Origin: Anaerolineae bacterium
GTDB lineage: Bacteria > Chloroflexota > Anaerolineae > 4572-78 > J111
NCBI GenBank assembly: GCA_023151115.1
Contig: JAKLJP010000031.1
Location: 1-64,000 of the forward strand
Length of the DNA: 64,000 nt
Reading direction: 5' to 3'
Shown here in pieces: positions 8,956-17,381 of this stretch. Every line of letters starts with the position of its first letter. Positions within the stretch are counted from its first letter, which is position 1. The position numbers were made by a program, and so were the translations under genes. The notes beneath the pieces were generated by a model. The model saw nothing but the letters and a program-made list of their open reading frames with translations, did no database searches and was not told the origin of the DNA.

Positions 8956-10326
8956 ATGAACTCTAGCGGAATGACTCAGCTTGCGTTTTTTCTGGCTGAA
9001 GAAGAAAAAACAGCGACAAATGGATGGTTCATTACCAAAGGGCAAGAGCTTGGCACCTTTAAAGACAGTCTGCGAGCGCCTGTTCATCGTTGGTTCAAAT
9101 ATCCGGCTGGATATTCTTACAAATTTGTTGAGGTAGGCTTTGAGTTGTTTGGGGTCAAGCCTGGTGATTGGGTGTATGATCCATTTTCTGGCAGCGGGAC
9201 AACAATACTCTGCGCTAAACAGAAGGGGATTAACGCCTATGGGGTGGAAGCACACTCTTTTGTTCACTGGGTAGCGGATGTCAAACTTTATTGGGAATTC
9301 AATTTAGTAGATTTGAACCGACAGGTTGAATATTTGCTCACAAAAAGCCGGGCTTTTGCAAGGGAACAAATTCAAGATATTGATATCGCTGGAATTTTCC
9401 CCGAACTCATCTATAAATGTTATCACCCCCAAGATTTAAGAACCTTATATCTGTTGCGAGAGTTTATCCAAAGCCAAATTGAAGACCCGCACATCCAAAA
9501 TCTATTGAGCTTAGCCTTAACTGATACTTTGAGAAACGCCGCCGATGCTCGTACCGGCTGGCCTTATGTTGCGCCCCGAAAAGATAACCAGGAAATGCCC
9601 CTCAAAGATGCCTTTACCATTTTTCAAAAAATGGTCAGACAGATGTATTTCGACCTGCAAGCCGTACAAGTTACTACACAAAACATTCCTCCTTGTACAA
9701 TTCACAATATTTTAGGCGACTCGCGGCAAAGACAAAATTTAGCGGATAATCAAGTAAAACTTGCCTTAACCTCACCACCTTATTTAAACAATTATGATTA
9801 TGCCGATAGAACTCGCCTGGAAACATTTTTTTGGGGAATTACCCAAAGTTGGCAAGAGATTAGCCGCAATTTTCGTGATAAATTAATTGTGGCGGCCACA
9901 ACGCAGATTAACCGAAGCAAATATCAAGTAGAAACCGCCGTGAGTTCTGAGATAAAAGAAATATCCCCACAAGTTTACAACTTTCTCCAAGAGTCCGTTA
10001 TGGAACTGGCGCAGCGTAGATTGCAAAAAGGCGGGAAAAAAGATTACGATTTGATGGTTGCGCTTTACTTCAATGACCTTGTCCCGGTGATAAAAGAAAC
10101 TTACCGTGTTCTTGAACCAGGTGGTCATTTCTGTTTAGTTTTGGGGGACTCTGCCCCATATGGGGTGCATATCCAAACTGACCAGATTATTGGTCAATTG
10201 GGGTTAGGGCTTGGTTTCCGCGATTTTAAGTATGAGGAACTGCGCCAACGCGGGGGTAAATGGAAGGAAAATCCTCAACGTCATAATATTCCACTCCGTG
10301 AAGGTGTAGTCATTCTAACCAAATAG
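8956..10326 (+). CDS. Site-specific DNA methyltransferase (probable N4-cytosine or N6-adenine type)
   Basis: A 456-residue modification enzyme. The S-adenosylmethionine motif DPFSGSGTTILCAK lies near residue 75 and the catalytic motif TSPPYLNNYDY near residue 275, so the SAM motif precedes the catalytic one; a C-terminal VLEPGGHFCLVLGDS strand follows. SPPY is typical of N4-cytosine enzymes but also occurs in adenine enzymes. ATG 8956 is chosen over an upstream ATG at 8911 because AGGGAAAGAGA precedes it. It is followed 15 bases later by a nuclease-like gene, making a type II pair. Both genes are visibly richer in A and T than their neighbours, a sign of recent arrival. Recognition sequence unknown. 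Confidence 0.88.
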   Translation: MNSSGMTQLAFFLAEEEKTATNGWFITKGQELGTFKDSLRAPVHRWFKYPAGYSYKFVEVGFELFGVKPGDWVYDPFSGSGTTILCAKQKGINAYGVEAHSFVHWVADVKLYWEFNLVDLNRQVEYLLTKSRAFAREQIQDIDIAGIFPELIYKCYHPQDLRTLYLLREFIQSQIEDPHIQNLLSLALTDTLRNAADARTGWPYVAPRKDNQEMPLKDAFTIFQKMVRQMYFDLQAVQVTTQNIPPCTIHNILGDSRQRQNLADNQVKLALTSPPYLNNYDYADRTRLETFFWGITQSWQEISRNFRDKLIVAATTQINRSKYQVETAVSSEIKEISPQVYNFLQESVMELAQRRLQKGGKKDYDLMVALYFNDLVPVIKETYRVLEPGGHFCLVLGDSAPYGVHIQTDQIIGQLGLGLGFRDFKYEELRQRGGKWKENPQRHNIPLREGVVILTK

Positions 10327-10341
10327 AAGACACAAATTCAA

Positions 10342-11235
10342 ATGGCAACCAAGAGATTTACTCAAAATGACCGCGGCGCAGCCGACAAATTTGGTCAACT
10401 CATTGGAGAATCCTTTGAAAAGGCAGTAGTCGCTTTAATTCAAGATTATCTACAAACAAAACATAATGAATATGTGCTTCTTGAACCAAAAATAGGTAGA
10501 GCCAAGATAGAACTTGAAATGTTTGGCGGATCTATCCGTCAACTTGATACGGTGGTTATGGCTAAGGATTCCGAAGACCTTGTAGCACTTCTGGAAACAA
10601 AATGGCTCAAGGATGCTCGCCATCACAACGATAAAGGAGCCTGGATTTTACAACTTCGAGAAGTTAAGAAAAAGTATGCTACGGTACGCGGGGCTGCGGC
10701 TGTATTGGCCGGTTATTGGACAGAAGGTGTGGGCGTAATTTTAATGTCCGAAGGCGGGATTAAAATGGTTTGGGTTGCCACAGATACCGAGGTTTATGGT
10801 ACTATCCAAAAACCCTTGGACAGTTATTTGGGGAAGGACACCTTCAAACTCGAGGCTCAAACAATACGAAAAAGTTATCCTCGTCCCTGGGATTTGGCCA
10901 ACCTTTTGATTGATTTAAAAGAGAAAGGGGAACTGGAGCGGCTGGCGGCTACCTGGCTTGAGTTTGAACGGGCTAAGACTGCTGATGGACATCCAATCAC
11001 AGGGGCAGATTTAGTCAGACAAGCTATTGATGAATTGCTTACGCCATTGCCTTCCACCCCAAATGTCCAGGGGTTTGAATTAGCCTTACGAATTGATACA
11101 GGTAATGTCATTTATCAAGAGTTTGATGATATTGAGTCACTCTTCGAATCTGCCAACAAATACCATCAAAATCCTCAAGAAATATTGCGGCGCATCACCC
11201 CCAGAAAGAAAGCGTCGCCAGACCCCCCAAGCTAG
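10342..11235 (+). CDS. Putative PD-(D/E)XK restriction endonuclease
   Basis: A 297-residue protein without a family name I recognise. Near the N-terminus a helix (GESFEKAVVALIQDYL) is followed by QLDTVVMAKD and VALLETKWLKD, which reads as the Asp, Glu-x-Lys core of a PD-(D/E)XK nuclease. The remainder is mixed helix and strand and could hold the DNA-recognition part; the tail is basic (RRITPRKKAS). It follows the DNA methyltransferase by 15 bases in the same direction and shares its AT-rich composition, so the simplest reading is the cognate restriction enzyme. The core motif is seen; the restriction role is inferred from position. Confidence 0.7.
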   Translation: MATKRFTQNDRGAADKFGQLIGESFEKAVVALIQDYLQTKHNEYVLLEPKIGRAKIELEMFGGSIRQLDTVVMAKDSEDLVALLETKWLKDARHHNDKGAWILQLREVKKKYATVRGAAAVLAGYWTEGVGVILMSEGGIKMVWVATDTEVYGTIQKPLDSYLGKDTFKLEAQTIRKSYPRPWDLANLLIDLKEKGELERLAATWLEFERAKTADGHPITGADLVRQAIDELLTPLPSTPNVQGFELALRIDTGNVIYQEFDDIESLFESANKYHQNPQEILRRITPRKKASPDPPS

Positions 11236-11286
11236 ATTTAAAGTCTAAAAATAAAAAGCTAAAGGCTCATAAACAGGAGACAAAAG

Positions 11287-12600
11287 ATGGCGTTACCCAA
11301 AAAAGTTGAATATCTTATTATCGGGGCGGGGGTGCATGGCCTGTCAACGGCCTATCACCTGGCCAAATATCTCAAAGCGACCGGCAAGGGGCGGGGTGAA
11401 GACATCCTGGTCATTGAAAAGCAGGCAATTGCCGCCGGGGCTTCCGGGGTGGCTTGCGGCAACGTGCGCTGCAACTACTACCAGGAGCCGATGACCCACC
11501 TGATGATCCACTGCATGGATATCTGGGAGTCAGACCCGGATTACTTCGCCTACAACTCGGTCGGCTATTTGACCGCTTCCTTTGAGCCGATGCGCGAGGG
11601 CCTGGAAGCCATTTATGCCCGGCATCAAAGCCTGGGCTACCCTTCGACGCTGGTCACGGGCGAAAAAGAAGTCAAAAAATATATGCAGGGCATCTTTTAC
11701 GACTGGCAGGCCGAGAAGCTCACCGCCGTGCTGCACGAACATCGCGGCGGCCACGCCTGGAGCCGGCAGGCCATTCACGGCCTGGCTATCAAAGCCGAGC
11801 GCGAGGACGCCCAAATTGTGATTGGGCCGGCGGTGACCGGCTTTCAATACAATGGCGATGGCTCGGTCAAAGTGGTCGAGACCGACTTGGGCAATATTGA
11901 AGTGGGACACGTGGTTGTGGCCGTTGGGCCGTGGATCAAAAACCTGTGGCGTATGCTCGATTTGCCCGCCAAAGTGCCCGACCCGCGCCGGCCCGGCCAG
12001 ATGACCGAAGTGTGGCGCTTTTTGGCTCTGCAAGAAGGCGAAATCGAGGTCAACCCTTACCTCCACATCACCAACGACGGCCAGCGCCCGCCGCTGGTCC
12101 ACGTAGACAGCGATGTGCCGCTCTACAGCGAGGACGGCCGGCTGGTCTGGGATCAACCCTGGGGCATCTACTTCAAGCGCGACAAACATTCGGTGCAAGG
12201 CGGCGCCGTCCCGGTAGATGTGGGGACCGAGTGCGAGGTGGACCCCTACGGCACGCGCAGCCCTTACTACTGCGTCGGCGATGATTTTTATGATTTGTGG
12301 GTGGCGTCGCTGGCGCACTGCATGAAACGCTACGAGGGCCAGCGCAAATTTGCCTCCAAGACGCCCTCCGGTGGCGTTGGCGCTTTCTCCGCCGACAACT
12401 TCCCGGTGTTCGATTTTATGCGGCCCAACGTCTACACCATCGCCGACTCGAACCACGGTTTCAAAATGATCGGCGTGGGTGAACAGGTGGCCCGGATTCT
12501 AACCGGCGAAACAAGCAAACTGTTAGAACCCTTTTCCTTCAAACGCTTTGAACAGCAAAAAGCGCTGCCTAAATCGAACGCGCCGTTCCCGTGGATGTAA
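11287..12600 (+). CDS. FAD-dependent oxidoreductase of the DAO (sarcosine/glycine oxidase-like) family
   Basis: A 437-residue flavoprotein. The N-terminal dinucleotide fold YLIIGAGVHGLSTAYHLAKY carries GxGxxG, and ILVIEKQAIAAGASGVACGN follows where DAO enzymes bind the FAD ribose. Near the C-terminus FDFMRPNVYTIADSNHGFKM leads to a GVGEQVARIL segment, the usual second FAD contact. Family members oxidise sarcosine, dimethylglycine, glycine or related amines. AGGAGA precedes the ATG. With the MttB-family enzyme and dehydrogenase upstream it could belong to methylated-amine breakdown, but a restriction-modification pair intervenes. Substrate not determined. Confidence 0.85.
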   Translation: MALPKKVEYLIIGAGVHGLSTAYHLAKYLKATGKGRGEDILVIEKQAIAAGASGVACGNVRCNYYQEPMTHLMIHCMDIWESDPDYFAYNSVGYLTASFEPMREGLEAIYARHQSLGYPSTLVTGEKEVKKYMQGIFYDWQAEKLTAVLHEHRGGHAWSRQAIHGLAIKAEREDAQIVIGPAVTGFQYNGDGSVKVVETDLGNIEVGHVVVAVGPWIKNLWRMLDLPAKVPDPRRPGQMTEVWRFLALQEGEIEVNPYLHITNDGQRPPLVHVDSDVPLYSEDGRLVWDQPWGIYFKRDKHSVQGGAVPVDVGTECEVDPYGTRSPYYCVGDDFYDLWVASLAHCMKRYEGQRKFASKTPSGGVGAFSADNFPVFDFMRPNVYTIADSNHGFKMIGVGEQVARILTGETSKLLEPFSFKRFEQQKALPKSNAPFPWM

Positions 12601-12607
12601 GCCTGCA

Positions 12608-12682
12608 AAGATCGCCGGCCGCCGACGGCAGACCGCTGAAAGAGTTTCAAATCGACGGTCAGCGATCTTCGGTCGGCGGTCG
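12608..12682. repeat. Tandem-unit quasi-palindrome (CCGCCGACGG family)
   Basis: Left half CCGCCGACGGCAGACCGC, right half GGTCGGCGGTCG, plus outer AAGATCGC/GCGATCTT pairing. It starts 8 bases after the oxidoreductase stop. The 17-base run CCGCCGACGGCAGACCG recurs exactly in the hairpin at 53991-54055. Confidence 0.65.
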
Positions 12683-12701
12683 TTTTCCAACCTTAAAATT
12701 G

Positions 12702-12807
12702 TTAGTGTAGCATTGACAAAAAGTTATTTTTGTAGTACAGTTAGTGTAAATCAAACACTAAAGTTCTGATTTTTAATTTTACCACAAGATAGTGTAATTA
12801 CTACACT
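12702..12807 (+). promoter_or_regulatory. Promoter with palindromic candidate operators for the NAD-salvage cluster
   Basis: TTGACA (12713-12718), 17-base spacer, TACAGT (12736-12741). A perfect palindrome TTAGTGT-N7-ACACTAA (12741-12761) covers the expected start site; a second, AGTGTA-N5-TACACT (12791-12807), sits just before the AGGAG ribosome site (12811-12815); a lone half site TTAGTGTA is at 12702-12709. The arrangement fits repressor control. NAD-linked repressors such as NrtR or NiaR are known for such genes; which one acts here is inference. Confidence 0.65.
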
Positions 12808-12820
12808 TATAGGAGTAAAA

Positions 12821-13534
12821 ATGAATTCAGCCCAATTGATTGAAAACAGCCGGCCTTTTTTGGATTATGTGGTCGAGTGGAAAGAGAGCTTGCAGCCAAA
12901 ATCGCTGGCGGAGATTGTCGGCGGCAAAGCAGAGAAGGTAGCGGTTATTTCAGTAGATGTCATCAACGGCTTTTGCTACGAAGGCGCGCTCTCCAGCCCG
13001 CGAGTGGCGACCATCGTTGACCCGATTGCCACGTTGTTCAAAAAAAGCCACGAAGCCGGGGTACGCCATTTCATTTTAACTCAGGACACCCACCCGGAAG
13101 ACTCGGTTGAATTTGAGAGCTACCCGCCCCACTGCATCCGCGGCACCCGCGAGAGCGAAGCGGTGGACAAATTCAAAGAACTGCCCTTTTTCGACCAGTT
13201 TCAGGTGATGCCTAAACAGTCCATCAACTCGGCCATCGGCACCGATTTGGACCCCTGGCTCGACGCTCACCCGGAGGTCAACACCTTTATTGCCGTCGGC
13301 GACTGCACCGATTTGTGTACTTACCAGTTAGCCATGCACCTCAAGCTGCGCGGCAATGCTCGCAACGAAAAAGTGCGGGTCATTGTGCCGGTGGATTGTG
13401 TGGATACGTATGATCTGCCCGTTTCGGTCGCCGCGCAAATTGGGGCCGTTCCCCACGACGGCGATTTGTTACACTATATTTTTCTCTACCACATGCGCCT
13501 CAACGGGGTTGAAGTGGTGGCAAAGGTAGTATAG
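12821..13534 (+). CDS. Isochorismatase-family cysteine hydrolase, probable nicotinamidase
   Basis: A 237-residue hydrolase of the nicotinamidase/isochorismatase fold. The triad can be followed: Asp in VISVDVINGF, Lys in QVMPKQSINS, and Cys166 in GDCTDLCTYQLA, after the usual cis-peptide position. Nicotinamidase converts nicotinamide to nicotinate, and a nicotinate phosphoribosyltransferase lies two genes downstream, which supports that role over other amidase activities in this family. The ATG follows AGGAG and a promoter with palindromic operator-like sites. Its stop overlaps a hairpin that contains a 21-base sequence repeated at 45090-45110. Nicotinamidase specificity is inferred from context. 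Confidence 0.8.
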   Translation: MNSAQLIENSRPFLDYVVEWKESLQPKSLAEIVGGKAEKVAVISVDVINGFCYEGALSSPRVATIVDPIATLFKKSHEAGVRHFILTQDTHPEDSVEFESYPPHCIRGTRESEAVDKFKELPFFDQFQVMPKQSINSAIGTDLDPWLDAHPEVNTFIAVGDCTDLCTYQLAMHLKLRGNARNEKVRVIVPVDCVDTYDLPVSVAAQIGAVPHDGDLLHYIFLYHMRLNGVEVVAKVV

Positions 13535-13555
13535 CCCACAAGGGGCTAAACTACC
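13525..13555 (+). terminator. Hairpin after the nicotinamidase-like gene
   Basis: GGTAGTATAGCCC pairs with GGGCTAAACTACC around a 5-base loop with one mismatch, overlapping the stop codon. No U-tract follows, so it may only attenuate. GCCCACAAGGGGCTAAACTAC (13534-13554) is repeated in reverse at 45090-45110. Confidence 0.4.
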
Positions 13556-13598
13556 CTAATTCGAAAGAAGAAATTTAGAAAAAGTCTGGAGGCCCACA

Positions 13599-14327
13599 AT
13601 GACATTCCTCATCGTTTCCGCAATATTCGTAATTCTGACAACTCTCGGCGTTGTGATAGTTTGGTCCAAGCAAACCCAGGTGGTGCGTGAGGATAGCGTC
13701 GCCATCACGGTGAATCGTGATGGCTTTATCAAACGGGTACTGCCCGCCGGAAGGCATATCCTCCAGCCGTTTGAGCATGTAGATTTTGTCCTGGAAACCA
13801 AAACCAAACTGATTGCCAACCGAGCCAGCGCGGTTACTACCAGCGATGGGGTTCCGGTTACTATCAACTGGTCCGGCACCTACAGCCTGAAACCGGAACT
13901 GATTACGGAAAATGTCAGCCAGCGGCTGCGCGGTCTATCCAACGCCGAAAAAGCCATTATCCGCCACAGTGACATCTGCCTGCGCAAGCTGGTGGGTGAC
14001 TATACCGTGCCCGACCTGTTCAAACCGGCCACCCGCGAGCGAGTCGAGCGCCAACTGAGCCAACTGTTGGCCGACCGGCTGAAACCATTGGGCATTGTCT
14101 TCAACGGCCTCAATCTGCAAGTGATTGACCTGCCCCAGGAAGTGGCCGAAGCGTTCAACAAAGCCAAAGCCATCGCCACCCTCGATGGAGCCATCCGCCA
14201 GGTTGACCCCACCACCCGTGAGGTAGTGCGCGGGGCCTACCAACTCGACGAAATCCTGCACTGGGACGCCTACCTGCCGACCCCTTCGCGGCTGACGATG
14301 AAACGGCTGCAAGCAGTGGCGAATTAA
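13599..14327 (+). CDS. SPFH/Band 7 domain membrane protein
   Basis: A 242-residue stomatin/prohibitin-like protein. Residues 1-22 form one hydrophobic segment (FLIVSAIFVILTTLGVVIVW), followed by a Band 7 core with VVREDSVAITVNRDGFIKRVLPAGRH, the VTTSDGVPVTINWSGTY strand pair, and helices with NKAKAIATLDGAIRQVD. Such proteins assemble into rings or scaffolds on membranes and often guard proteases or transporters. It lies between nicotinamidase-like and nicotinate phosphoribosyltransferase genes and may be cotranscribed with them, but a functional link to NAD is not evident. A GGAGG-like site (TCTGGAGGCCCACA) precedes the ATG. The C-terminal 30 residues (DEILHWDAYLPTPSRL) are unusual for the family. 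Confidence 0.8.
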   Translation: MTFLIVSAIFVILTTLGVVIVWSKQTQVVREDSVAITVNRDGFIKRVLPAGRHILQPFEHVDFVLETKTKLIANRASAVTTSDGVPVTINWSGTYSLKPELITENVSQRLRGLSNAEKAIIRHSDICLRKLVGDYTVPDLFKPATRERVERQLSQLLADRLKPLGIVFNGLNLQVIDLPQEVAEAFNKAKAIATLDGAIRQVDPTTREVVRGAYQLDEILHWDAYLPTPSRLTMKRLQAVAN

Positions 14328-14360
14328 AGAGTCATCGTTTATAATCGTGATATGTGGTGG

Positions 14361-14410
14361 TGCGTAGTGCGTGGTGCGTAAGGGTTACGCACTACGCACC
14401 ACGCACCACG
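14361..14410. repeat. Tandem-unit hairpin (TGCGTGG family)
   Basis: GTGCGTAGTGCGTGGTGCGTAA faces its complement across GGG; the inner 15 base pairs (14367-14381 with 14385-14399) hold with one G-T pair. It is the same unit as at 7119-7152 and lies in the leader of the next gene. Confidence 0.8.
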
Positions 14411-14443
14411 TTTTTTATCCAATCACACATAAGGAATTTTTCC

Positions 14444-15811
14444 ATGTCCATTTTCAACGGCAAACGCCTGACTAACAGCACTTTTAAGTTGGACATCGAG
14501 CGCATGCGCCGGGGTTGGTATTCCGACAAATATTTTGTCAACATCGCCCAAACCCTGCAGGCGCTGGCAGAGATTGATTATCGCTATACCGGCCACAGCC
14601 CTATTTTGAGCCAGTTGGGGATTGACCCGGCCAGCCTGGCCACCGGCGATATCGAGGTCGAGATGCAAATTTTTACCCGCCGCCAGCCGCGCGCCCTGGT
14701 TGCCGGGGTAGACAAAGCCCTGAGCATGCTGCGCCACTGCACCGGCTATTACAGTGACAGCGGCCAATTTGTTGAAACCTGGTCACATTTGCAGGTCGAG
14801 GCGGTGCAGGATGGGGTGATGACCTACTATCACGGCGACCCGCGCCGGGTGCAGCCGGCAATGCGTATCCGCGGCCGCTACCGGGATTTTGCCCTGCTGG
14901 AAACGCCTATCCTGGGAGCACTGGCCCGGGCCAGCCGGATTGCGACCAATGTTTACAATACGCTGGAAGCAGCACGAGGCAAGCCGGTGTTGTTTTTCCC
15001 GGCCCGTTTTGATGTCCACGAGGTTCAGGCCGCCGATGGCTACGCCTACGATATTGCGGTGCATCGCTTCAACCAGGATTACAAACAGCAGGTGGCCTCG
15101 TATGTCTCAACCGATGCTCAGGGCGACTGGTGGGGCGGACTGGGCGGCGGTACGGTGGCGCACGCCGCTATTGCCTGTTTTTTGGGCGATACAGTCGAAG
15201 CGATGCTGGCCTTTGCCGCCGTGCGCCCGCCGGAACTACCGCGTATTGCCCTGGTGGATTTTAATAACGACAGCGTCGGCACCAGTCTGGCCGTTTTGAA
15301 AGCGATGTTTGACCGCTATCAAGCAGCCCTTGATGCCGGCGACGAAGCTACGGCCTACAAGTACAAGTTGTTTGGGGTGCGGCTCGATACGGCCAGCAAC
15401 ATGCGCGACGTTAGTATCCCGCCTTTGGGCGACAAGAAGCTGGATAACGGGGTCAATCCCCGGCTGTGCTGGTCGGTGCGGCAGGCGTTGGACAATGCCT
15501 GGGAAAGTTGGAATTTAGCACCGGCCTGGCAGGAACGAGCCAAAGCCTACTGTCGCAGCGTTCAAATTGCAGTCAGCGGCGGCTTCAGGCCGGAAAAAAT
15601 CAAGTGGTTTGAAGAGTTAGGTGTTCCGGTTGATATTTACGGGGTCGGCTCCAGCTTGATGAGCAACGACGAGGCCCTGGGCACCAACACAGATTTTACC
15701 GCCGACGTAGTGCGGGTCAAACTGAATGGATCATGGGTGGATATGGCCAAAGTAGGCCGGACTGCCAACGAGAATCCGGATTTAGAGCGGGTAGATTTGC
15801 AGGGATTGTGA
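14444..15811 (+). CDS. Nicotinate phosphoribosyltransferase (PncB-like)
   Basis: Makes nicotinate mononucleotide from nicotinate and PRPP in NAD salvage. The 455-residue protein has the type II phosphoribosyltransferase layout: an N-terminal sandwich (residues about 1-130, with DKYFVNIAQTLQAL), then the barrel with ETPILGALARASRIATNVYN, PARFDVHEVQAADGY, a glycine-rich GDWWGGLGGGTVAHAAIACF strand, and VSGGFRPEKIKWFEELGVP plus YGVGSSLMSND near the phosphate site. ATG 14444 follows AAGGA; an in-frame ATG 30 codons upstream lies in the repeat hairpin and is rejected. Paired with the nicotinamidase-like gene at 12821, it completes nicotinamide to nicotinate mononucleotide. Substrate could in principle be another pyridine carboxylate. 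Confidence 0.82.
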   Translation: MSIFNGKRLTNSTFKLDIERMRRGWYSDKYFVNIAQTLQALAEIDYRYTGHSPILSQLGIDPASLATGDIEVEMQIFTRRQPRALVAGVDKALSMLRHCTGYYSDSGQFVETWSHLQVEAVQDGVMTYYHGDPRRVQPAMRIRGRYRDFALLETPILGALARASRIATNVYNTLEAARGKPVLFFPARFDVHEVQAADGYAYDIAVHRFNQDYKQQVASYVSTDAQGDWWGGLGGGTVAHAAIACFLGDTVEAMLAFAAVRPPELPRIALVDFNNDSVGTSLAVLKAMFDRYQAALDAGDEATAYKYKLFGVRLDTASNMRDVSIPPLGDKKLDNGVNPRLCWSVRQALDNAWESWNLAPAWQERAKAYCRSVQIAVSGGFRPEKIKWFEELGVPVDIYGVGSSLMSNDEALGTNTDFTADVVRVKLNGSWVDMAKVGRTANENPDLERVDLQGL

Positions 15812-15815
15812 GTGG

Positions 15816-15866
15816 AAGAGGCGAAGAGCAGTCTCCGCGCCCTCGCCTCACGTCTCCTCGCCTCTT
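15816..15866. repeat. Tandem-unit quasi-palindrome (GAGGCGA family)
   Basis: AAGAGGCGA (15816-15824) pairs with TCGCCTCTT (15858-15866); further CTCGCCTC units lie between. It sits at the convergent junction after the phosphoribosyltransferase gene and the end of the surface-protein gene. Same unit at 18241-18297 and 22360-22401. Confidence 0.6.
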
Positions 15867-16710
15867 ATTCGGAACGGCTGCGGCGAAGTTTTATCGCGCC
15901 TGCCACTGGCAGGACAATTAGAAGAATAACCGCCAAAGCGATAGAAAATGGTGAAGTTTGTCGGGGCAAAACACCACCGACGCTGGGCATGCCGGTTACA
16001 TTAGCCAGAGATGCATCTTCCTCTTCTGTCAAGTCAAAAGTAAAATTAGCTGGCGGTAAGGGCACGCCATCGGGGGCGGTAATGGAAGTCAAATCAGGGG
16101 GGGGCATATCACCGCGATAAAAACCGAGGTAAATACCACTGGAAACATCAGCAAATCCATCAACGATAATGGTAACATTCGGATTGATCGGATGCGCGTC
16201 GGGCGGCAGGCGTAAATTAAACGTGATGGGGCCTGCGCCTAAGTAGTCAAAGTAAAAGAAGCCGTTATCCTCTGATCCCCAGAAAATTTCAAAGCCGGGT
16301 CCTGAAGCTACCACCGGCACATCTCGGGAAGCTACGCCGCGCCAACCACCTGGCGCTGACGGATCGGGATGAAATTCAAAAACATATCCCTCGATCCGAG
16401 TCTGCCGAACCGGTTCAATGCTCAGATTAATATCAAAAAACTCTTCCGCTTCTTCACATTCTTCTTTCAACTCTTCAAGGTCTACTGTTTTAGTACGATC
16501 ATAATAAAGTGCACCATCGCTTTCGGTGGCAGCATCATTATCCAAATCAACCACTAAGTGATCATCGGTGACACAGACATAATGGTTTACATCTATCCCC
16601 CCCACCGTCTTATCTGGGTCGCCAGCATAGGCGGGATTAGTCGCAACAAAGGGTAGCAGTAGAGCAAGAACCATCCCCAGGCCCAACCATTTGGCATCAA
16701 AGTGTGTCAT
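15865..16710 (-). CDS. Secreted protein with C-terminal membrane anchor
   Basis: A 281-residue surface protein without a recognised domain. It begins with a signal peptide (LGLGMVLALLLPFVATNPAYA, cleavage after AYA near residue 29). The mature part is acidic and beta-rich, with a Glu-rich stretch (LEELKEECEEAEEFF). Near the C-terminus MPSVGGVLPRQ precedes a hydrophobic segment (FSIALAVILLIVLPVAGA) and the basic tail KLRRSRSE, the layout of a sorting signal: motif, membrane span, positive charges. AGGAGC precedes the ATG by 8 bases. The anchor motif is not a standard LPxTG, so whether a sortase or another system acts on it is unknown. Confidence 0.7.
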   Translation of the reverse strand: MTHFDAKWLGLGMVLALLLPFVATNPAYAGDPDKTVGGIDVNHYVCVTDDHLVVDLDNDAATESDGALYYDRTKTVDLEELKEECEEAEEFFDINLSIEPVRQTRIEGYVFEFHPDPSAPGGWRGVASRDVPVVASGPGFEIFWGSEDNGFFYFDYLGAGPITFNLRLPPDAHPINPNVTIIVDGFADVSSGIYLGFYRGDMPPPDLTSITAPDGVPLPPANFTFDLTEEEDASLANVTGMPSVGGVLPRQTSPFSIALAVILLIVLPVAGAIKLRRSRSE

Positions 16711-16858
16711 AAGCCGCTGCTCCTAAAAGCTACTTTCCATAATGACAAATCTATTGTAACACATGTACGCTGTAGAATCAACCCTCTAGCTCTTGAATGG
16801 ATGTAAAGGGTATAGTTGGCGCGTTGTATAACATAATAAACATTATCGGTAATAAAGC

Positions 16859-17039
16859 TTAGCCATCCCGATTGAACAGCTGGAAAGAAGGCTGAGGATG
16901 GCGACATTCAACCCGGAGGTTATGTAAAGCACAAGCGACTTCCATGACCATATCGGAAAAGCCCGGCTTAGGGTTACGTAAGACATCTTTAACAATCCGA
17001 CAACGTTTGACCCCAGAAATTGTATGTTCGACGACAAGG
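16859..17039 (-). pseudogene. IS5-like transposase remnant, C-terminal end
   Basis: The minus strand encodes VEHTISGVKRCRIVKDVLRN, then PGFSDMVMEVACALHNLRVE and a stop. This matches the C-terminal end of DDE transposases of IS5-type elements (the ExxxxxxKRxRI and ACxLHN pattern). Everything upstream is missing: at about 17035 the frame runs into an Uma2-type gene fragment. The element's 3' end therefore seems fused to a truncated host gene. Confidence 0.55.
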
Positions 17040-17166
17040 ATGCCATAATTACCTCTCCATCTTCCCATTCGGCGTGAGTATCTTCGTCGGCCCACCCCAG
17101 AAATTCCTCAAATGTAATTTTACCAAGAGGCGGTGCTTTACGAACCGTCAATGCCACTTTTTCCAT
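17033..17166 (-). pseudogene. Uma2-family (DUF820) gene fragment, N-terminal end
   Basis: The first 45 codons read MEKVALTVRKAPPLGKITFE, then EFLGWADEDTHAEWEDGEVI, the typical start of Uma2-family putative nucleases. The similarity stops near 17035, where another frame continues as an IS5-like transposase end. The gene is truncated and presumably dead. Confidence 0.55.
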
Positions 17167-17294
17167 CTTGCCTTCACCATGTCAAAGCCCAACAAATCCA
17201 CTCCAGTTACCGTACCACAAAGCCGTACCCAAGACAAGTTCTGTCATCAATCTCGCTACGCTTTGCAAACGTCTAAAATTTACTTCCCGTTTTG

Positions 17295-17338
17295 AGTTCC
17301 TACGAGTTCCCTCCGTTCCCTGGGAACTCGTAGGAACT
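17295..17338. repeat. Tandem-unit hairpin (GAGTTCC family)
   Basis: Perfect 17-bp arms AGTTCCTACGAGTTCCC (17295-17311) and 17322-17338, loop of 10. Each arm holds two GAGTTCC units. It lies downstream of the FAH-family gene's end, in the gap before the remnants; the rest of 17167-17294 shows no gene. Confidence 0.75.
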
Positions 17339-17381
17339 TGGGGGAACTTATTTTTAGACAATCACTCAGCGGCCCATTCGC

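Noticed and set aside
11530..12456. 308-codon antisense open frame inside the FAD oxidoreductase gene
   Set aside because: The sense strand encodes a complete DAO-family protein with clear FAD motifs; the antisense frame has none.
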